Origin: Eubacterium sp.
GTDB taxonomy: Bacteria > Bacillota > Clostridia > Oscillospirales > Acutalibacteraceae
Assembly (NCBI GenBank): GCA_017463985.1
Contig: JAFUEH010000008.1
Span: 1 to 64,000 of the forward strand
Reading direction: 5' to 3'
DNA length: 64,000 nt
Shown here: one piece after another, positions 8,220 through 17,163 of the stretch
How the letters are laid out: each line of letters starts with the position of its first letter
Position numbering within the stretch: position 1 is the stretch's first letter
The notes under the pieces: generated by a model
Told to the model about the DNA's origin: nothing
Seen by the model: the letters and a program-made list of their open reading frames with translations, nothing else
Database searches by the model: none
Translations under genes and position numbers: made by a program

Positions 8220-9722
8220 TCATTCGCCGGCGTGCTTGATGCCGAGGATTTCAAGCTCTTTTTCGGTTAAGCCGATACCTCTGAGCATTAAGCGGTTCCC
8301 TCTTAATGAGTCAACCGAGTTGATACCCATTCCGCCCATAATTTCTTTAATTTCGTGATTCCATGCGTTGATGAGATTTTCCACACGCACGTGCATAATA
8401 TCGGGATTGAGGCGCTTCGTCAGTTCGGGGCGCTGGGTAGCAATGCCCCAGTTACACTTGCCCGTATTGCAGGTTTGGCACAGATGACAGCCCATCGCAA
8501 TCAGCGGTGCAGAGGCGCAGTAGCACGCGTCGGCGCCAAGCGCGATTGCCTTAACAATATCCGCTGAGCAGCGAAAAGAGCCTGCCGCAACAAGTGAAAT
8601 GCTTGAACGAATACCCTCGTCACGCAGCCTTTGGTCAGCAGCAGCAAGAGCAAGTTCAATCGGGATTCCGACATTGTCCCTTATTCTTGTAGGCGCTGCA
8701 CCCGTGCCGCCTCTGAAGCCGTCAATGACAATAATATCCGCACCGGCTCTGGCACAGCCCGAAGCAATCGCCGCTACGTTATGCACGGCAGCAATTTTAA
8801 CGGAAACGGGCTTTTGATTATCCGTTGCCTGCTTGAGCGACCAAATCAGCTGGCGCAAATCCTCAATCGAATAAATATCGTGGTGCGGCGCAGGCGAAAT
8901 AGCGTCGCTTCCTTCGGGAATCATACGGGCGTTAGAAACCTCAACGTTCACCTTTTCTCCGGGGAGATGTCCGCCGATACCGGGCTTTGCGCCCTGACCG
9001 ATTTTATTTTCAATAAAGCGTGAATGATTCAAATAGTCCTTATGGACGCCGAAACGACCTGACGCTACCTGAACAATCGCGCAATCGGTATATTCCTTCA
9101 AATCAGGATGCAGTCCGCCCTCGCCGGTATTAAACAGCGTGCCAAGATTTTTCGCCGCCATGGCAAGGCTTTTTTGCGCATTGAGGCTGATAGAGCCAAA
9201 GGACATTGCCGAAAACATAATCGGCGTTTCCAAAATCACCTGCGGCGGCATCGCCACGGTAGATTTTCCTTTTTTCTCCACGGTGATTTTTTCGGGCTTT
9301 CTGCCTAAAATCGTGCGAATTTCCATCGGCTCACGGAGGGGGTCAATGGACGGATTTGTTACCTGCGAAGCGTTGAGCAGTATTTTATCCCAATAAATCG
9401 GATACGGCTTCGGCGTTCCCATCGCAGAAAGCAGCACGCCGCCTGTTTCTGCCTGACGGCAGATTTCCTGCTGATACTGCGGCGTCCAGTTGGCGTTATC
9501 TCGGTAATCGCAAACATATTTTTCGATTCTCAAAGCACCTGTCGGGCACAAATCCACGCAGCGGTGGCAGGCAACGCAGGCGTTAGAATTCGCCAAAACC
9601 GTTTTATTATCATCCGCAAAATAGTGACATTCATTGGAGCACTGACGAACGCAGCAGCCGCAGTTGATACAAAGTTCCTTGTCACGCACAACGGTAAACC
9701 TTCGGGGGATGTAATTCACCAT
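8220..9722 (-). CDS. gltB: Glutamate synthase core (FMN domain with N-terminal ferredoxin domain)
   Basis: 500 aa, archaeal-type GltB core. Residues 10-75 carry two [4Fe-4S] motifs (CINCGCCVRQC and CVACHRCVDLC). The FMN barrel follows: SAMSFGSIS, GEGG, GQGAKPGIGGHLPG, ISPAPHHDIYSIEDL, VSVKIAAVHNV and IDGFRGGTGAAP. The [3Fe-4S] ligands are in CHLCQTCNTGKCNWGIAT. It converts 2-oxoglutarate plus ammonia, delivered from the separate glutaminase subunit, to glutamate. Two bases separate it from the glutaminase gene. Confidence 0.95.
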   Translation of the reverse strand: MVNYIPRRFTVVRDKELCINCGCCVRQCSNECHYFADDNKTVLANSNACVACHRCVDLCPTGALRIEKYVCDYRDNANWTPQYQQEICRQAETGGVLLSAMGTPKPYPIYWDKILLNASQVTNPSIDPLREPMEIRTILGRKPEKITVEKKGKSTVAMPPQVILETPIMFSAMSFGSISLNAQKSLAMAAKNLGTLFNTGEGGLHPDLKEYTDCAIVQVASGRFGVHKDYLNHSRFIENKIGQGAKPGIGGHLPGEKVNVEVSNARMIPEGSDAISPAPHHDIYSIEDLRQLIWSLKQATDNQKPVSVKIAAVHNVAAIASGCARAGADIIVIDGFRGGTGAAPTRIRDNVGIPIELALAAADQRLRDEGIRSSISLVAAGSFRCSADIVKAIALGADACYCASAPLIAMGCHLCQTCNTGKCNWGIATQRPELTKRLNPDIMHVRVENLINAWNHEIKEIMGGMGINSVDSLRGNRLMLRGIGLTEKELEILGIKHAGE

Positions 9723-9724
9723 AA

Positions 9725-10825
9725 TTATTCATCCTCCTTATCATCAATTTCAAGCGGAACAAACACAGGGTCCGCACCGCTAACCGACCAAACCTTATCC
9801 GGTTCAGGGCAAATAATACGGATTGCGCTTTCCTCACTGGCAAAATAGGCTCTGTCACCCTTTGTTGCAGCGGTTAGCGAACGCAATTTAAGACGATCAT
9901 TAATCGCAAGCAAGCCCTTGTTTGAGCCTAAAATGACCGAAAACGGTCCGTTGACGAGCGCACCGCTGTATATCGCACGGAGGTTGGTAAAATATTCCTT
10001 TTTCTCCGCATCCATCCGCTCTATTTCGTCCCATTCGGGAGCGGTTAAAACATCCGCCGCCACATTCGTCGGCAGACCGTGATGACGGATTAAGTGATCA
10101 AACAGATAGGTAATGACTTCGGTATCCGTCTGCATCGTACATTTATAGCCGAACTGCTCAATATAACGGCGGTTGGCGTCATAACTCGAAATCTCGCCGT
10201 TATGGACGATAGACCAGTCAAGGATATTAAACGGGTGCGCACCGCCCCACCAACCGGGCGTGTTTGTAGGGAATCTGCCGTGCGCTGTCCAAAGATAGGC
10301 GTTATATTGATCCAGCATATAGAATTCGCCCACATCCTCGGGATAGCCGACTGCTTTAAAACAACCCATATTTTTGCCTGACGAAAAGATATAGGCGCCG
10401 TCAAACACTGCGTTGACCTTCGTCACACACTGCACCACATATTCACCCTCATCAAGCCTTGAATTTTTCATACGGACTCTGTTTACCCTGCCAAAGTAGC
10501 GCCAGATGTCCGGTCCGTTTTCAATGGAATCCACCTTTTTGGTGGGTATTCTTTCGGCAACATCAATGTTGAAATGCTTGAATAAAAACTCCTCGCATTT
10601 TTGGTGTGCCTCCTTATTTTCGTAAAAAATATGAAAAGCATAATCGTTCTTATGCTCGGGATAAATTCCGTAAGCCGCAAATCCGCCGCCAAGCCCGTTG
10701 GAGCGGTCGTGCATCAATGAAATGGATTTTATGATTTCAGAGCCGTTAATCAAACCGCCCTTTCTGTCAATAATCGCCGCAATCGCACAACCTGACGGAA
10801 TTCTCACCTGTCCTTCCTTTAACAT
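9725..10825 (-). CDS. Glutamate synthase glutaminase (GATase type 2) subunit
   Basis: 366 aa class II glutamine amidotransferase. The likely nucleophile is the Cys in PSGCAIAAI (residue 13), which implies removal of a short propeptide. Later motifs are AHGRFPTNT, the WSIVHNGEISSYDANRRY oxyanion/glutamine loop and QTDTEV. This domain is fused to GltB in most bacteria; here and in archaeal-type enzymes it is a separate subunit that hydrolyses glutamine and channels ammonia to the FMN core. Confidence 0.93.
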   Translation of the reverse strand: MLKEGQVRIPSGCAIAAIIDRKGGLINGSEIIKSISLMHDRSNGLGGGFAAYGIYPEHKNDYAFHIFYENKEAHQKCEEFLFKHFNIDVAERIPTKKVDSIENGPDIWRYFGRVNRVRMKNSRLDEGEYVVQCVTKVNAVFDGAYIFSSGKNMGCFKAVGYPEDVGEFYMLDQYNAYLWTAHGRFPTNTPGWWGGAHPFNILDWSIVHNGEISSYDANRRYIEQFGYKCTMQTDTEVITYLFDHLIRHHGLPTNVAADVLTAPEWDEIERMDAEKKEYFTNLRAIYSGALVNGPFSVILGSNKGLLAINDRLKLRSLTAATKGDRAYFASEESAIRIICPEPDKVWSVSGADPVFVPLEIDDKEDE

Positions 10826-10846
10826 ACTTTTCTCTCTTTCCCAAAA

Positions 10847-12430
10847 TTATTTGCCGCTTTCTCCATAGTTGGAGAGAACACGGGCAGAGGGGTCGTTAAC
10901 GTCACAGCCCTCCCACTCCTTGTTCGGCATCCAGAAATCCGTAATCATTTCCGCTTGATTCGGATAGTATTTTTCAAATATTTCACGGTATAATAGCGAT
11001 TCCTTTGTAAAGGGTCTTGCGTGGGTGTATTTCATCCTTAAGGTATCGAATTCCGAATCCATATACTGCTCCTCAGCATATTCCTTAAGATAATCCACCA
11101 TTGAATGACCTACCGCATCGGAAAAGGCCGCCTTTTCACGCCATAAAATTGACTCGGGCAGAAGTTGCACACCGTCAAAAGCATGGCGCAACAGGTATTT
11201 GCCCTTGCCATATTTGTTCATTTTCATTTCAGGGTCAAGGCTCATCACATAGCGCACAAAATCCAAATCGCCAAAGGGCACTCTTGCCTCTAAGGAGTTG
11301 ACGGAAATGCAGCGATCCGCACGCAGAACATCATAAATATGCAGCTCCCTGATGCGCTTTTCCGCTTCCTTTTGAAACGCCTGTGCAGACGGCGCAAAAT
11401 CCGTATATTTATATCCGAACAGTTCGTCGGAGATCTCACCGGTCAGCAGTACGCGAAGGTCCGTTTTTTCGTGAATTGCCTTGCAGATAAGATACATTCC
11501 CATACTTGCACGGATTGTGGTAATATCGTAGGTGCCGAGCAGTTTAATCAGTTCTTCAAGTGAAGAAATAACTTCCTCAGGAGTCATATAAATTTCGGTG
11601 TGATGACTGCCGATAAACTCCGCCACCTGACGTGCGTATTTCAAATCAATCGCGTCCTCGCTCATACCGATCGCGAAGGTTTCAATGGGTTTATTGCTTT
11701 CCTTTGCCGCGATAGCGCAAACAAGCGAGGAATCAAGCCCGCCCGAAAGCAAAAAGCCTACCTTTGCATCGGACACAAGACGCTTTTTTACGCCGATAGT
11801 TAATTTTTCCCTAATGTTCTTACAAGCGGTTTCCACGTCATCATCAATGACCGTTTGCACTTTAGCAATATCGCAATAGCAAATAAATTCGCCGTTTTTG
11901 TAATAATGTCCCGGAGGAAACGGCATAATCTTTTTCACAAGACCGACAAGGTTTTTCGCCTCACTTGCAAAGACGACTTTATCAAACTCATCATAACCGT
12001 AATACAGCGGACGAATACCGATGGGGTCACGTGCGGCAATAAATTCACCGGATTTGCCGTCATAAATAATACAGGCAAATTCCGCGTCAAGCCTCGCAAA
12101 CATCTCTGTACCGTATTCAAAATACATAGGCAAAATAATCTCGCAGTCGCTGTCGGACTGAAAGGTATAGCCCTTTTGCCTGAGCAGCTCGCGTTCCTTT
12201 TCAAAGCCGTAAAGCTCGCCGTTACAGACAACATAGCTGCCGTCAAGCAAAAATGGCTGCATACCCGATGAAGTCAGTCCCATAATTGAAAGGCGGTGAA
12301 AGCCGAGAAGTCCTTTTCCCGTATCAATAATTCTGCTGTCGTCAGGTCCGCGCGATTTTGTGCGGCCAAAGCCCTTTTTAAATATTTTTAAATCCGCCTC
12401 GGGGCTGCAATAGCCCATAATTGAACACAT
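10847..12430 (-). CDS. asnB: Asparagine synthase (glutamine-hydrolysing)
   Basis: 527 aa. Cys2 (MCSIMGY) is the glutaminase nucleophile, followed by RGPDDS, HRLSIMG and VVCNGELYG. The synthetase domain has the ATP-pyrophosphatase loop LLSGGLDSSLV at about 228 and LLTGEISDELFGY. The length fits AsnB. Its position between the ammonium transporter and glutamate synthase genes puts amide-nitrogen storage under the same control. Confidence 0.95.
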   Translation of the reverse strand: MCSIMGYCSPEADLKIFKKGFGRTKSRGPDDSRIIDTGKGLLGFHRLSIMGLTSSGMQPFLLDGSYVVCNGELYGFEKERELLRQKGYTFQSDSDCEIILPMYFEYGTEMFARLDAEFACIIYDGKSGEFIAARDPIGIRPLYYGYDEFDKVVFASEAKNLVGLVKKIMPFPPGHYYKNGEFICYCDIAKVQTVIDDDVETACKNIREKLTIGVKKRLVSDAKVGFLLSGGLDSSLVCAIAAKESNKPIETFAIGMSEDAIDLKYARQVAEFIGSHHTEIYMTPEEVISSLEELIKLLGTYDITTIRASMGMYLICKAIHEKTDLRVLLTGEISDELFGYKYTDFAPSAQAFQKEAEKRIRELHIYDVLRADRCISVNSLEARVPFGDLDFVRYVMSLDPEMKMNKYGKGKYLLRHAFDGVQLLPESILWREKAAFSDAVGHSMVDYLKEYAEEQYMDSEFDTLRMKYTHARPFTKESLLYREIFEKYYPNQAEMITDFWMPNKEWEGCDVNDPSARVLSNYGESGK

Positions 12431-12458
12431 TTTTCTCTCTCCCTTTTATATACCTTTT

Positions 12459-12477
12459 GGGCGGAGGAACTCCGCCC
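12459..12477 (-). promoter_or_regulatory. Intercistronic hairpin between amtB-glnK and asnB
   Basis: GGGCGGAG-TTC-CTCCGCCC on the minus strand without a T-run, so more likely an mRNA processing or stability element than a terminator. It could set different levels of transporter and enzyme mRNA. Confidence 0.5.
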
Positions 12478-12489
12478 TTGTATTATTTA

Positions 12490-14238
12490 TTAAATGTCAT
12501 CTTCTCCTTGAAGTGCGTCATAACCGTGTTCACCAGTGCGAACCTTAACAACATCGTCAACCTCATAGATAAAGATCTTGCCATCACCGATATTGCCTGT
12601 ATAAAGCACTCTGCGCGCAGCTTCCACAACATCCGAAACAGGAACTGCGGAAACCACCATTTCAAGCTTCATTTTCGGATTGAGATTCATTTCTTCAATC
12701 TCAACACCACGGTATTTTTTAATGTTGTGTCCCTTCTGTACGCCGCAACCCATCACGTTGGTAACTGTCATACCGGTTACGCCGATCTCGTTCATCGCGT
12801 CCTTGACGTCCTCAAAACGCGCAGGATTAAATACCATAACAATTTTGGTAAGCCTTGGCTTGTTTTTCGTCAAATAGGATTCTACAGGAACCGCTCTCTC
12901 AACAGGCTCTATCGGAGCACCTACCTCCTTTGCCTCAGGCAACACAGCCTTCATAGAAGCTGAGGTTGCCACTGCCATAGCAGGCATAAAGTCAGCATAG
13001 GCTGACGGCAGATTATGTTCCGTTGCGTCAAGACCCTTGATTTCTTCTTCCTCGGTAACACGAAGTCCGTGGAATTTTTTAATCGCCGTAAACACGATAA
13101 GCATTGTGCATACTGTCCAAGCCGCAACACAAACGAAACCAAGTGCTTGAATACCGAGCTGCTTGAAACCTCCTCCGTAGAACAAGCCTTTGCCGACGCC
13201 GTCAGCACCTGTTGAAAAAAGACCGACGGCAAAGGTACCCCAAATACCGTTAGCAAGGTGCACGGCGCAAGCGCCTACAGGGTCGTCAATATGTAATTTT
13301 TTGTCAATGACCTCTACCGCAACTACAACCAAAATACCCGAAACAGCACCTATGATGATGGAACCGAGTGCGTCCGTGCAGTCGCAGGGTGCAGTGATGG
13401 CAACCAAGCCAGCCAGCGAAGCGTTCAGGCTCATTGAAACATCGGGCTTGCCGTCCTTCACCCACGTAAATATCATCGTAACAACCGTTGCAACGGCAGG
13501 TGCCAACGTGGTGGTCACAAAGATGGATGCCAGAGAATCAACGCTTGTAGCAGCCGCACCGTTAAAGCCGTACCAACCGAACCAGAGAATAAATACGCCG
13601 AGCGCACCGATTGTCAGGTTGTGACCGGGGATAGCCCTTGCGATTTTCTTGCCCGTTTTCTTATCCACCTTATACTTACCGATACGGGGACCGAGCATCG
13701 CCGCGCCGATAAATGCCGCAATGCCGCCCACCATGTGGATAGCCGTAGAGCCTGCAAAATCGTGGAAGCCGAGTTTATTGAGCCAGCCTTCGCTGTTCCA
13801 AATCCATCCCGCCTCAACGGGATAAACCACGGCAGAAATTACGGCTGAGTAAATGCAGTAAGCAGAAAATTTTGTTCTTTCCGCCATCGCGCCAGATACA
13901 ATCGTTGCAGCGGTTGCACAGAATACAAGGTTAAATACGAAGTTTGACCAGTCGAAGTTTGCATAATCGGTAAACACACCAAGTGTCGGAATACCGATCA
14001 GACCGCCGAGTGCCTCCTCGCCCATCATCAGCCCGAAGCCTAGCAGAATAAACATCACGGCACCGATGCAAAAGTCCATCAGGTTTTTCATAATAATGTT
14101 GCCGGCGTTTTTTGCTCTGGTGAAGCCGCTTTCTACCATCGCAAAGCCGCACTGCATAAAGAATACCAGCGCTGCACCGATTAAAAACCAAACGCCGAAC
14201 ACGCTGTCCGAAACAGCCGATAAAATTGAATCACTCAT
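12490..14238 (-). CDS. amtB-glnK: Ammonium transporter fused to a GlnK/NrgB-type PII protein
   Basis: 582 aa. Residues 1-405 are an Amt channel with about 11 membrane segments; conserved stretches include MVESGFTRAKN, GSTAIHMVGG (pore His region), GHNLTIGALGVFILWFGWYGFNG and AVHLANGIWGTFAVG. A linker of about 55 residues leads to a C-terminal PII domain (about 465-582): KIVMVFNPARFEDVKDAM, VQKGHNIKKYRGVEIEEM, and GDGKIFIYEVDDVVKVRTGE. At the T-loop position of the uridylylated tyrosine the sequence is RGVEI rather than RGAEY, as in Bacillus NrgB, so control is probably by nucleotide/2-oxoglutarate binding and not uridylylation. The fusion makes the channel permanently tethered to its regulator. 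Confidence 0.95.
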   Translation of the reverse strand: MSDSILSAVSDSVFGVWFLIGAALVFFMQCGFAMVESGFTRAKNAGNIIMKNLMDFCIGAVMFILLGFGLMMGEEALGGLIGIPTLGVFTDYANFDWSNFVFNLVFCATAATIVSGAMAERTKFSAYCIYSAVISAVVYPVEAGWIWNSEGWLNKLGFHDFAGSTAIHMVGGIAAFIGAAMLGPRIGKYKVDKKTGKKIARAIPGHNLTIGALGVFILWFGWYGFNGAAATSVDSLASIFVTTTLAPAVATVVTMIFTWVKDGKPDVSMSLNASLAGLVAITAPCDCTDALGSIIIGAVSGILVVVAVEVIDKKLHIDDPVGACAVHLANGIWGTFAVGLFSTGADGVGKGLFYGGGFKQLGIQALGFVCVAAWTVCTMLIVFTAIKKFHGLRVTEEEEIKGLDATEHNLPSAYADFMPAMAVATSASMKAVLPEAKEVGAPIEPVERAVPVESYLTKNKPRLTKIVMVFNPARFEDVKDAMNEIGVTGMTVTNVMGCGVQKGHNIKKYRGVEIEEMNLNPKMKLEMVVSAVPVSDVVEAARRVLYTGNIGDGKIFIYEVDDVVKVRTGEHGYDALQGEDDI

Positions 14239-14280
14239 GGTTTTCCTCCTATGTTTTCATTTGTATTTCCTTCCCGGAAA

Positions 14281-14376
14281 TGCTCTCCCTCCGCTGAAAA
14301 CCTATCGGCATCATGCGGTGTAAAGGCAGGGAGAGCACCCCTTTAGGAAGAGAGAACAAAACAAGCAGTCATTATA
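14281..14376 (-). promoter_or_regulatory. amtB promoter -10 and structured leader
   Basis: On the minus strand TATAAT (14376-14371) lies about 130 bases before the amtB start, without a good -35, as expected of an activated promoter. The leader folds into TGCTCTCCCT ... AGGGAGAGCA (14337-14281, 10-bp perfect stem) enclosing a 37-base loop with a nested ACCGC/GCGG pairing. No T-run follows. It does not match the glutamine (glnA) riboswitch consensus that I know. Confidence 0.5.
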
Positions 14377-14432
14377 GCCGCAAGCTGTCCCACTTGCTTT
14401 GTTGTCAGTAAGTAAAAGAATATTTTTTCTCT

Positions 14433-15776
14433 TTAATAGTTAATCATATATTTATCGATTTCCCACTGGCTTACACGGGTTTTGTAATCATCCCATTCTG
14501 CTTTTTTGCCGGCAATATAGTTGCCGAACACGTGTTCACCGAGCGTTTCTTGAATGAAGCTGTCCTTTTCGGCTTCTTTAATTGCTTCCTCCAGTGAACC
14601 GGGAAGGCAGTCAATACCCTCCTCGCGCAGCTCATCGTCGGAAAGAACAAATACGTTTTCGTCGTAGGACGGCTTCGGCACAAGTCCTCGCTTAATTCCG
14701 TCAAGCCCTGCTGCCAAGCAAAGCGCCATTTCCAAATACGGGTTACAGGTCGGGTCAGGACATCTCAGTTCTACTCTTGTTCCTTTGCCTCTGCTGGCAG
14801 GTATTCTTACAAGGCAGGAACGGTTTGACGTTGACCATACAAGATAGCTCGGCGCTTCATAGCCGGGCACCAGTCTTTTGTAGGAGTTAACCGTCGGGTT
14901 GGAGAACACGGCGATACCCTTGATATGTTCCATAATGCCGGCGATAAAGGAATACGCCTCTTTTGAAAGACCGAGTTCGCCGTCGGGGTCGTCAAATACA
15001 TTTTTGCCCGTTGCAATATCGTAAAGGCTCATATTTGTATGCATACCGCTGCCATTAATACCGTGAATCGGTTTTGGCATAAACGTTGCGTGAAGTCCGT
15101 GTTTGGTGGCATAGGTTTTCACCACGTGCTTAAAGGTCATAACTCTGTCAGCCGTAAGAAGTCCGTCGCCAAACTGGAAGTCAATTTCGTGCTGACCTTC
15201 CGCAACCTCGTGATGTGAAGCCTCAATCGTATAGCCCATATCCTCCAGCGCAAGACATATATCACGGCGGCAGTTTTCCCCGTGGTCAATCGGGTTGAGG
15301 TCAAAGTAGCCTGCTTCGTCGCCGGTTTCCAAGGTCGGCTTCCCGTCCTCATCCAGTTTAAAGAGGAAAAATTCACATTCGGGGCCGACGTTAAAGCCGT
15401 AGCCCATTGCCTTGGCTTCATCCATTACACGCTTTAACACGTTACGCGGATCGCCCTCAAACGGCGTAACATTGTCCGCTTTATATACCGAGCAAATCAA
15501 TCTGCCTGTCTGAATATTCTCATGCTTTCTCCAAGGCACGATCGCCCAGGTATCGTAATCGGGGTGCAGGTACATATCACTCTCATCAATTCTCACAAAG
15601 CCATCGATGGACGAGCCGTCGAACATACACTCGTTATCCAGCGCCTTTTCCAGCTGCGATACGGTAATCGCCACATTCTTCATAATGCCGAATAAATCCG
15701 TGAACTGTAGCCTTACAAATTCCACATTATTTTCCTTTGCACTCTGTAAGATTGCCTCTTTTGTCATTTTGCTCAT
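14433..15776 (-). CDS. glnA: Glutamine synthetase, type I
   Basis: 447 aa. Makes glutamine from glutamate, ammonia and ATP. Start at 15776 ([10 protein letters not shown]) with AGGAGG upstream. Beta-grasp domain with [10 protein letters not shown], metal-binding GPECEFFLF and [10 protein letters not shown], catalytic [27 protein letters not shown] and [25 protein letters not shown] segments. The length and the absence of the 25-residue insert indicate the GSI-alpha (Bacillus-like) form, which is feedback-inhibited instead of adenylylated. It is transcribed from its own promoter through a three-hairpin leader, and reads toward amtB-glnK 194 bases downstream. Confidence 0.96.
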   Translation of the reverse strand: MSKMTKEAILQSAKENNVEFVRLQFTDLFGIMKNVAITVSQLEKALDNECMFDGSSIDGFVRIDESDMYLHPDYDTWAIVPWRKHENIQTGRLICSVYKADNVTPFEGDPRNVLKRVMDEAKAMGYGFNVGPECEFFLFKLDEDGKPTLETGDEAGYFDLNPIDHGENCRRDICLALEDMGYTIEASHHEVAEGQHEIDFQFGDGLLTADRVMTFKHVVKTYATKHGLHATFMPKPIHGINGSGMHTNMSLYDIATGKNVFDDPDGELGLSKEAYSFIAGIMEHIKGIAVFSNPTVNSYKRLVPGYEAPSYLVWSTSNRSCLVRIPASRGKGTRVELRCPDPTCNPYLEMALCLAAGLDGIKRGLVPKPSYDENVFVLSDDELREEGIDCLPGSLEEAIKEAEKDSFIQETLGEHVFGNYIAGKKAEWDDYKTRVSQWEIDKYMINY

Positions 15777-15810
15777 TGTTTTTCCTCCTAATGTTTGTGA
15801 TATAGAGAAA

Positions 15811-15962
15811 GGCGCCTTTTGTATCAACAAAAGACGCCTTTGCCTTGAACGAAAAGCATTACCAACTAAAAAAGGAGCCTTTGAGAAAACCCAAAGACCC
15901 CATTGTCTTTCAGCAAATAATACCATAAAAGTAAGGAGTCCTTGAGTTACCTCAAAGACCCC
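15811..15962 (-). promoter_or_regulatory. Three tandem hairpins in the glnA leader
   Basis: On the minus strand three related 12-bp hairpins recur every 61-63 bases: H1 15962-15935 (loop GTAA), H2 15901-15874 (loop TTTT), H3 15838-15811 (loop TGAT). Arms follow the pattern GGGGTCTTTGAG/CTCAAGGACTCC. Each is preceded by a purine-rich AAGGCAACG-like tag and followed by a pyrimidine run (TTACTTTT, TTTTTT, TTTCTC), as in serial attenuators. H3 ends about 30 bases before the glnA ribosome site. Confidence 0.75.
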
Positions 15963-15978
15963 GTTGCCTTACAACTAA

Positions 15979-16007
15979 AGGTTACACCCGTTTAGCAAAA
16001 TTGTCAA
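15979..16007 (-). promoter_or_regulatory. glnA promoter
   Basis: Minus strand TTGACA (16007-16002), 17-base spacer, TAACCT (15984-15979). It places the transcript start just before the first leader hairpin. Confidence 0.6.
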
Positions 16008-16403
16008 TACGTAAATTGTTTTTTGTGAATTCTGCCGCTCTTTTATCAACTTTTGGGGAGAATATTATACACTTTTTCCAACGATCTTCTTGTTATTTAT
16101 TGTCATGGAACTATATACATAGAACGCCAAAATCAAGTAACAACTCGGCTTTTGGGATATGCGAGATAATTGTGGGCGAAATTTTTATTTTGGCATTTTA
16201 AGTCGTTCGTGACCATTTAATGTATAGCGTACAAAACGGACGATGTAACGCTTTTTATCCCCAAAATCGAGGGGAGCAAGGGTTTATCCTTGCTTTGTCA
16301 AGTTTGCCTTTTGAAACCGTTGCTATCACTGGCTTTAAAATGTCTAAAACCGTTACATCTATTGTAACGTCACACTTTTCTGCAGATGTTTTTAGAGAAC
16401 TTC
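16008..16403. other. Non-coding spacer upstream of glnA and of the HAD gene
   Basis: About 400 bases without a convincing gene. Short open frames here lack ribosome sites and recognisable motifs. Confidence 0.5.
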
Positions 16404-16432
16404 TTGAAAACAACCGTTTGATATATTACAAT
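16404..16432 (+). promoter_or_regulatory. Promoter of the HAD phosphatase gene
   Basis: TTGAAA (16404-16409), 17 bases, TACAAT (16427-16432). A GAAGC-ATGCG-GCGCTTC hairpin follows in the leader. Confidence 0.6.
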
Positions 16433-16494
16433 ATAATGGAGCGAAGCATGCGGCGCTTCTTATGAAATAAAACGTGACAAAAGGAGAAAATGAG

Positions 16495-17130
16495 ATGAAT
16501 GTATATGATTTTGACGGGACTATCTTTTATTCGGATTGCTCCATTGGTTTCGCCGTTTGGTGTATGAAGCGCCACCCGAAGCTTTTAGTAACATATCTTC
16601 CGCGCATTGCGAAGTATTTGTTCCTTTACAAAACGGGCAAGATTCCCAACCATGTGATGCAACGGAAAATGTTCAGTTATCTGACTATGGTGGATGATTT
16701 TGATGTGCAGATCGAGCGGTACTGGGACAAATATGAGAGCCGAATCTCCGATTGGTATTTGGCGCAGAAAAAGCCGGACGATATGATAATCAGCGCTTCT
16801 CCCGATTGTATTATCGGTCCGATTGCAAGGCGTCTCGGCGTAAATTATATGGCATCGGAATATGACCGAGAATTCGGGGTGTTTACCAACAATCTGATGT
16901 ATGCGAAAGAAAAAGCAAGGTATATCTTTGATCACGGTTTTCCGGTGATTGATAATTTTTATTCCGATTCGCTGGCGGATACGCCCCTTGCTCTGTGCGC
17001 AGAAAAAGCTCATCTTGTAACGAACAAAGCAACGACGGTGATTGACTGGCCGGACCTCGACCAAGATACCAAGGAAAAGGTGAAAGCGAAGATCGACACC
17101 GGTTGGAATGTTCACCTGAGGGATGACTAA
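16495..17130 (+). CDS. HAD-superfamily phosphatase (phosphoserine-phosphatase-like)
   Basis: 211 aa, starting at ATG 16495 with AAAGGAG eight bases upstream. Motif I is YDFDGTIFYSD at the N terminus (nucleophile Asp and acid Asp), motif II ISASPD near residue 100, and motif III/IV the Lys in AKEKARYIFD with DNFYSDSLADTPL. The insertion between motifs I and II suits the HAD-IB group (SerB-like). The substrate is unknown. Confidence 0.85.
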   Translation: MNVYDFDGTIFYSDCSIGFAVWCMKRHPKLLVTYLPRIAKYLFLYKTGKIPNHVMQRKMFSYLTMVDDFDVQIERYWDKYESRISDWYLAQKKPDDMIISASPDCIIGPIARRLGVNYMASEYDREFGVFTNNLMYAKEKARYIFDHGFPVIDNFYSDSLADTPLALCAEKAHLVTNKATTVIDWPDLDQDTKEKVKAKIDTGWNVHLRDD

Positions 17131-17163
17131 CAAACAATAAATTTACTAAAAAAGACTGATTTA

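Noticed and set aside
14281-14337. amtB leader as a glutamine (glnA) or ANTAR-type RNA
   Set aside because: The conserved bases of the glutamine aptamer and the paired hexaloop hairpins bound by ANTAR proteins were not found.
16220-16465. 81-codon plus-strand frame before the HAD gene
   Set aside because: No ribosome site or motif; it contains the HAD gene promoter.
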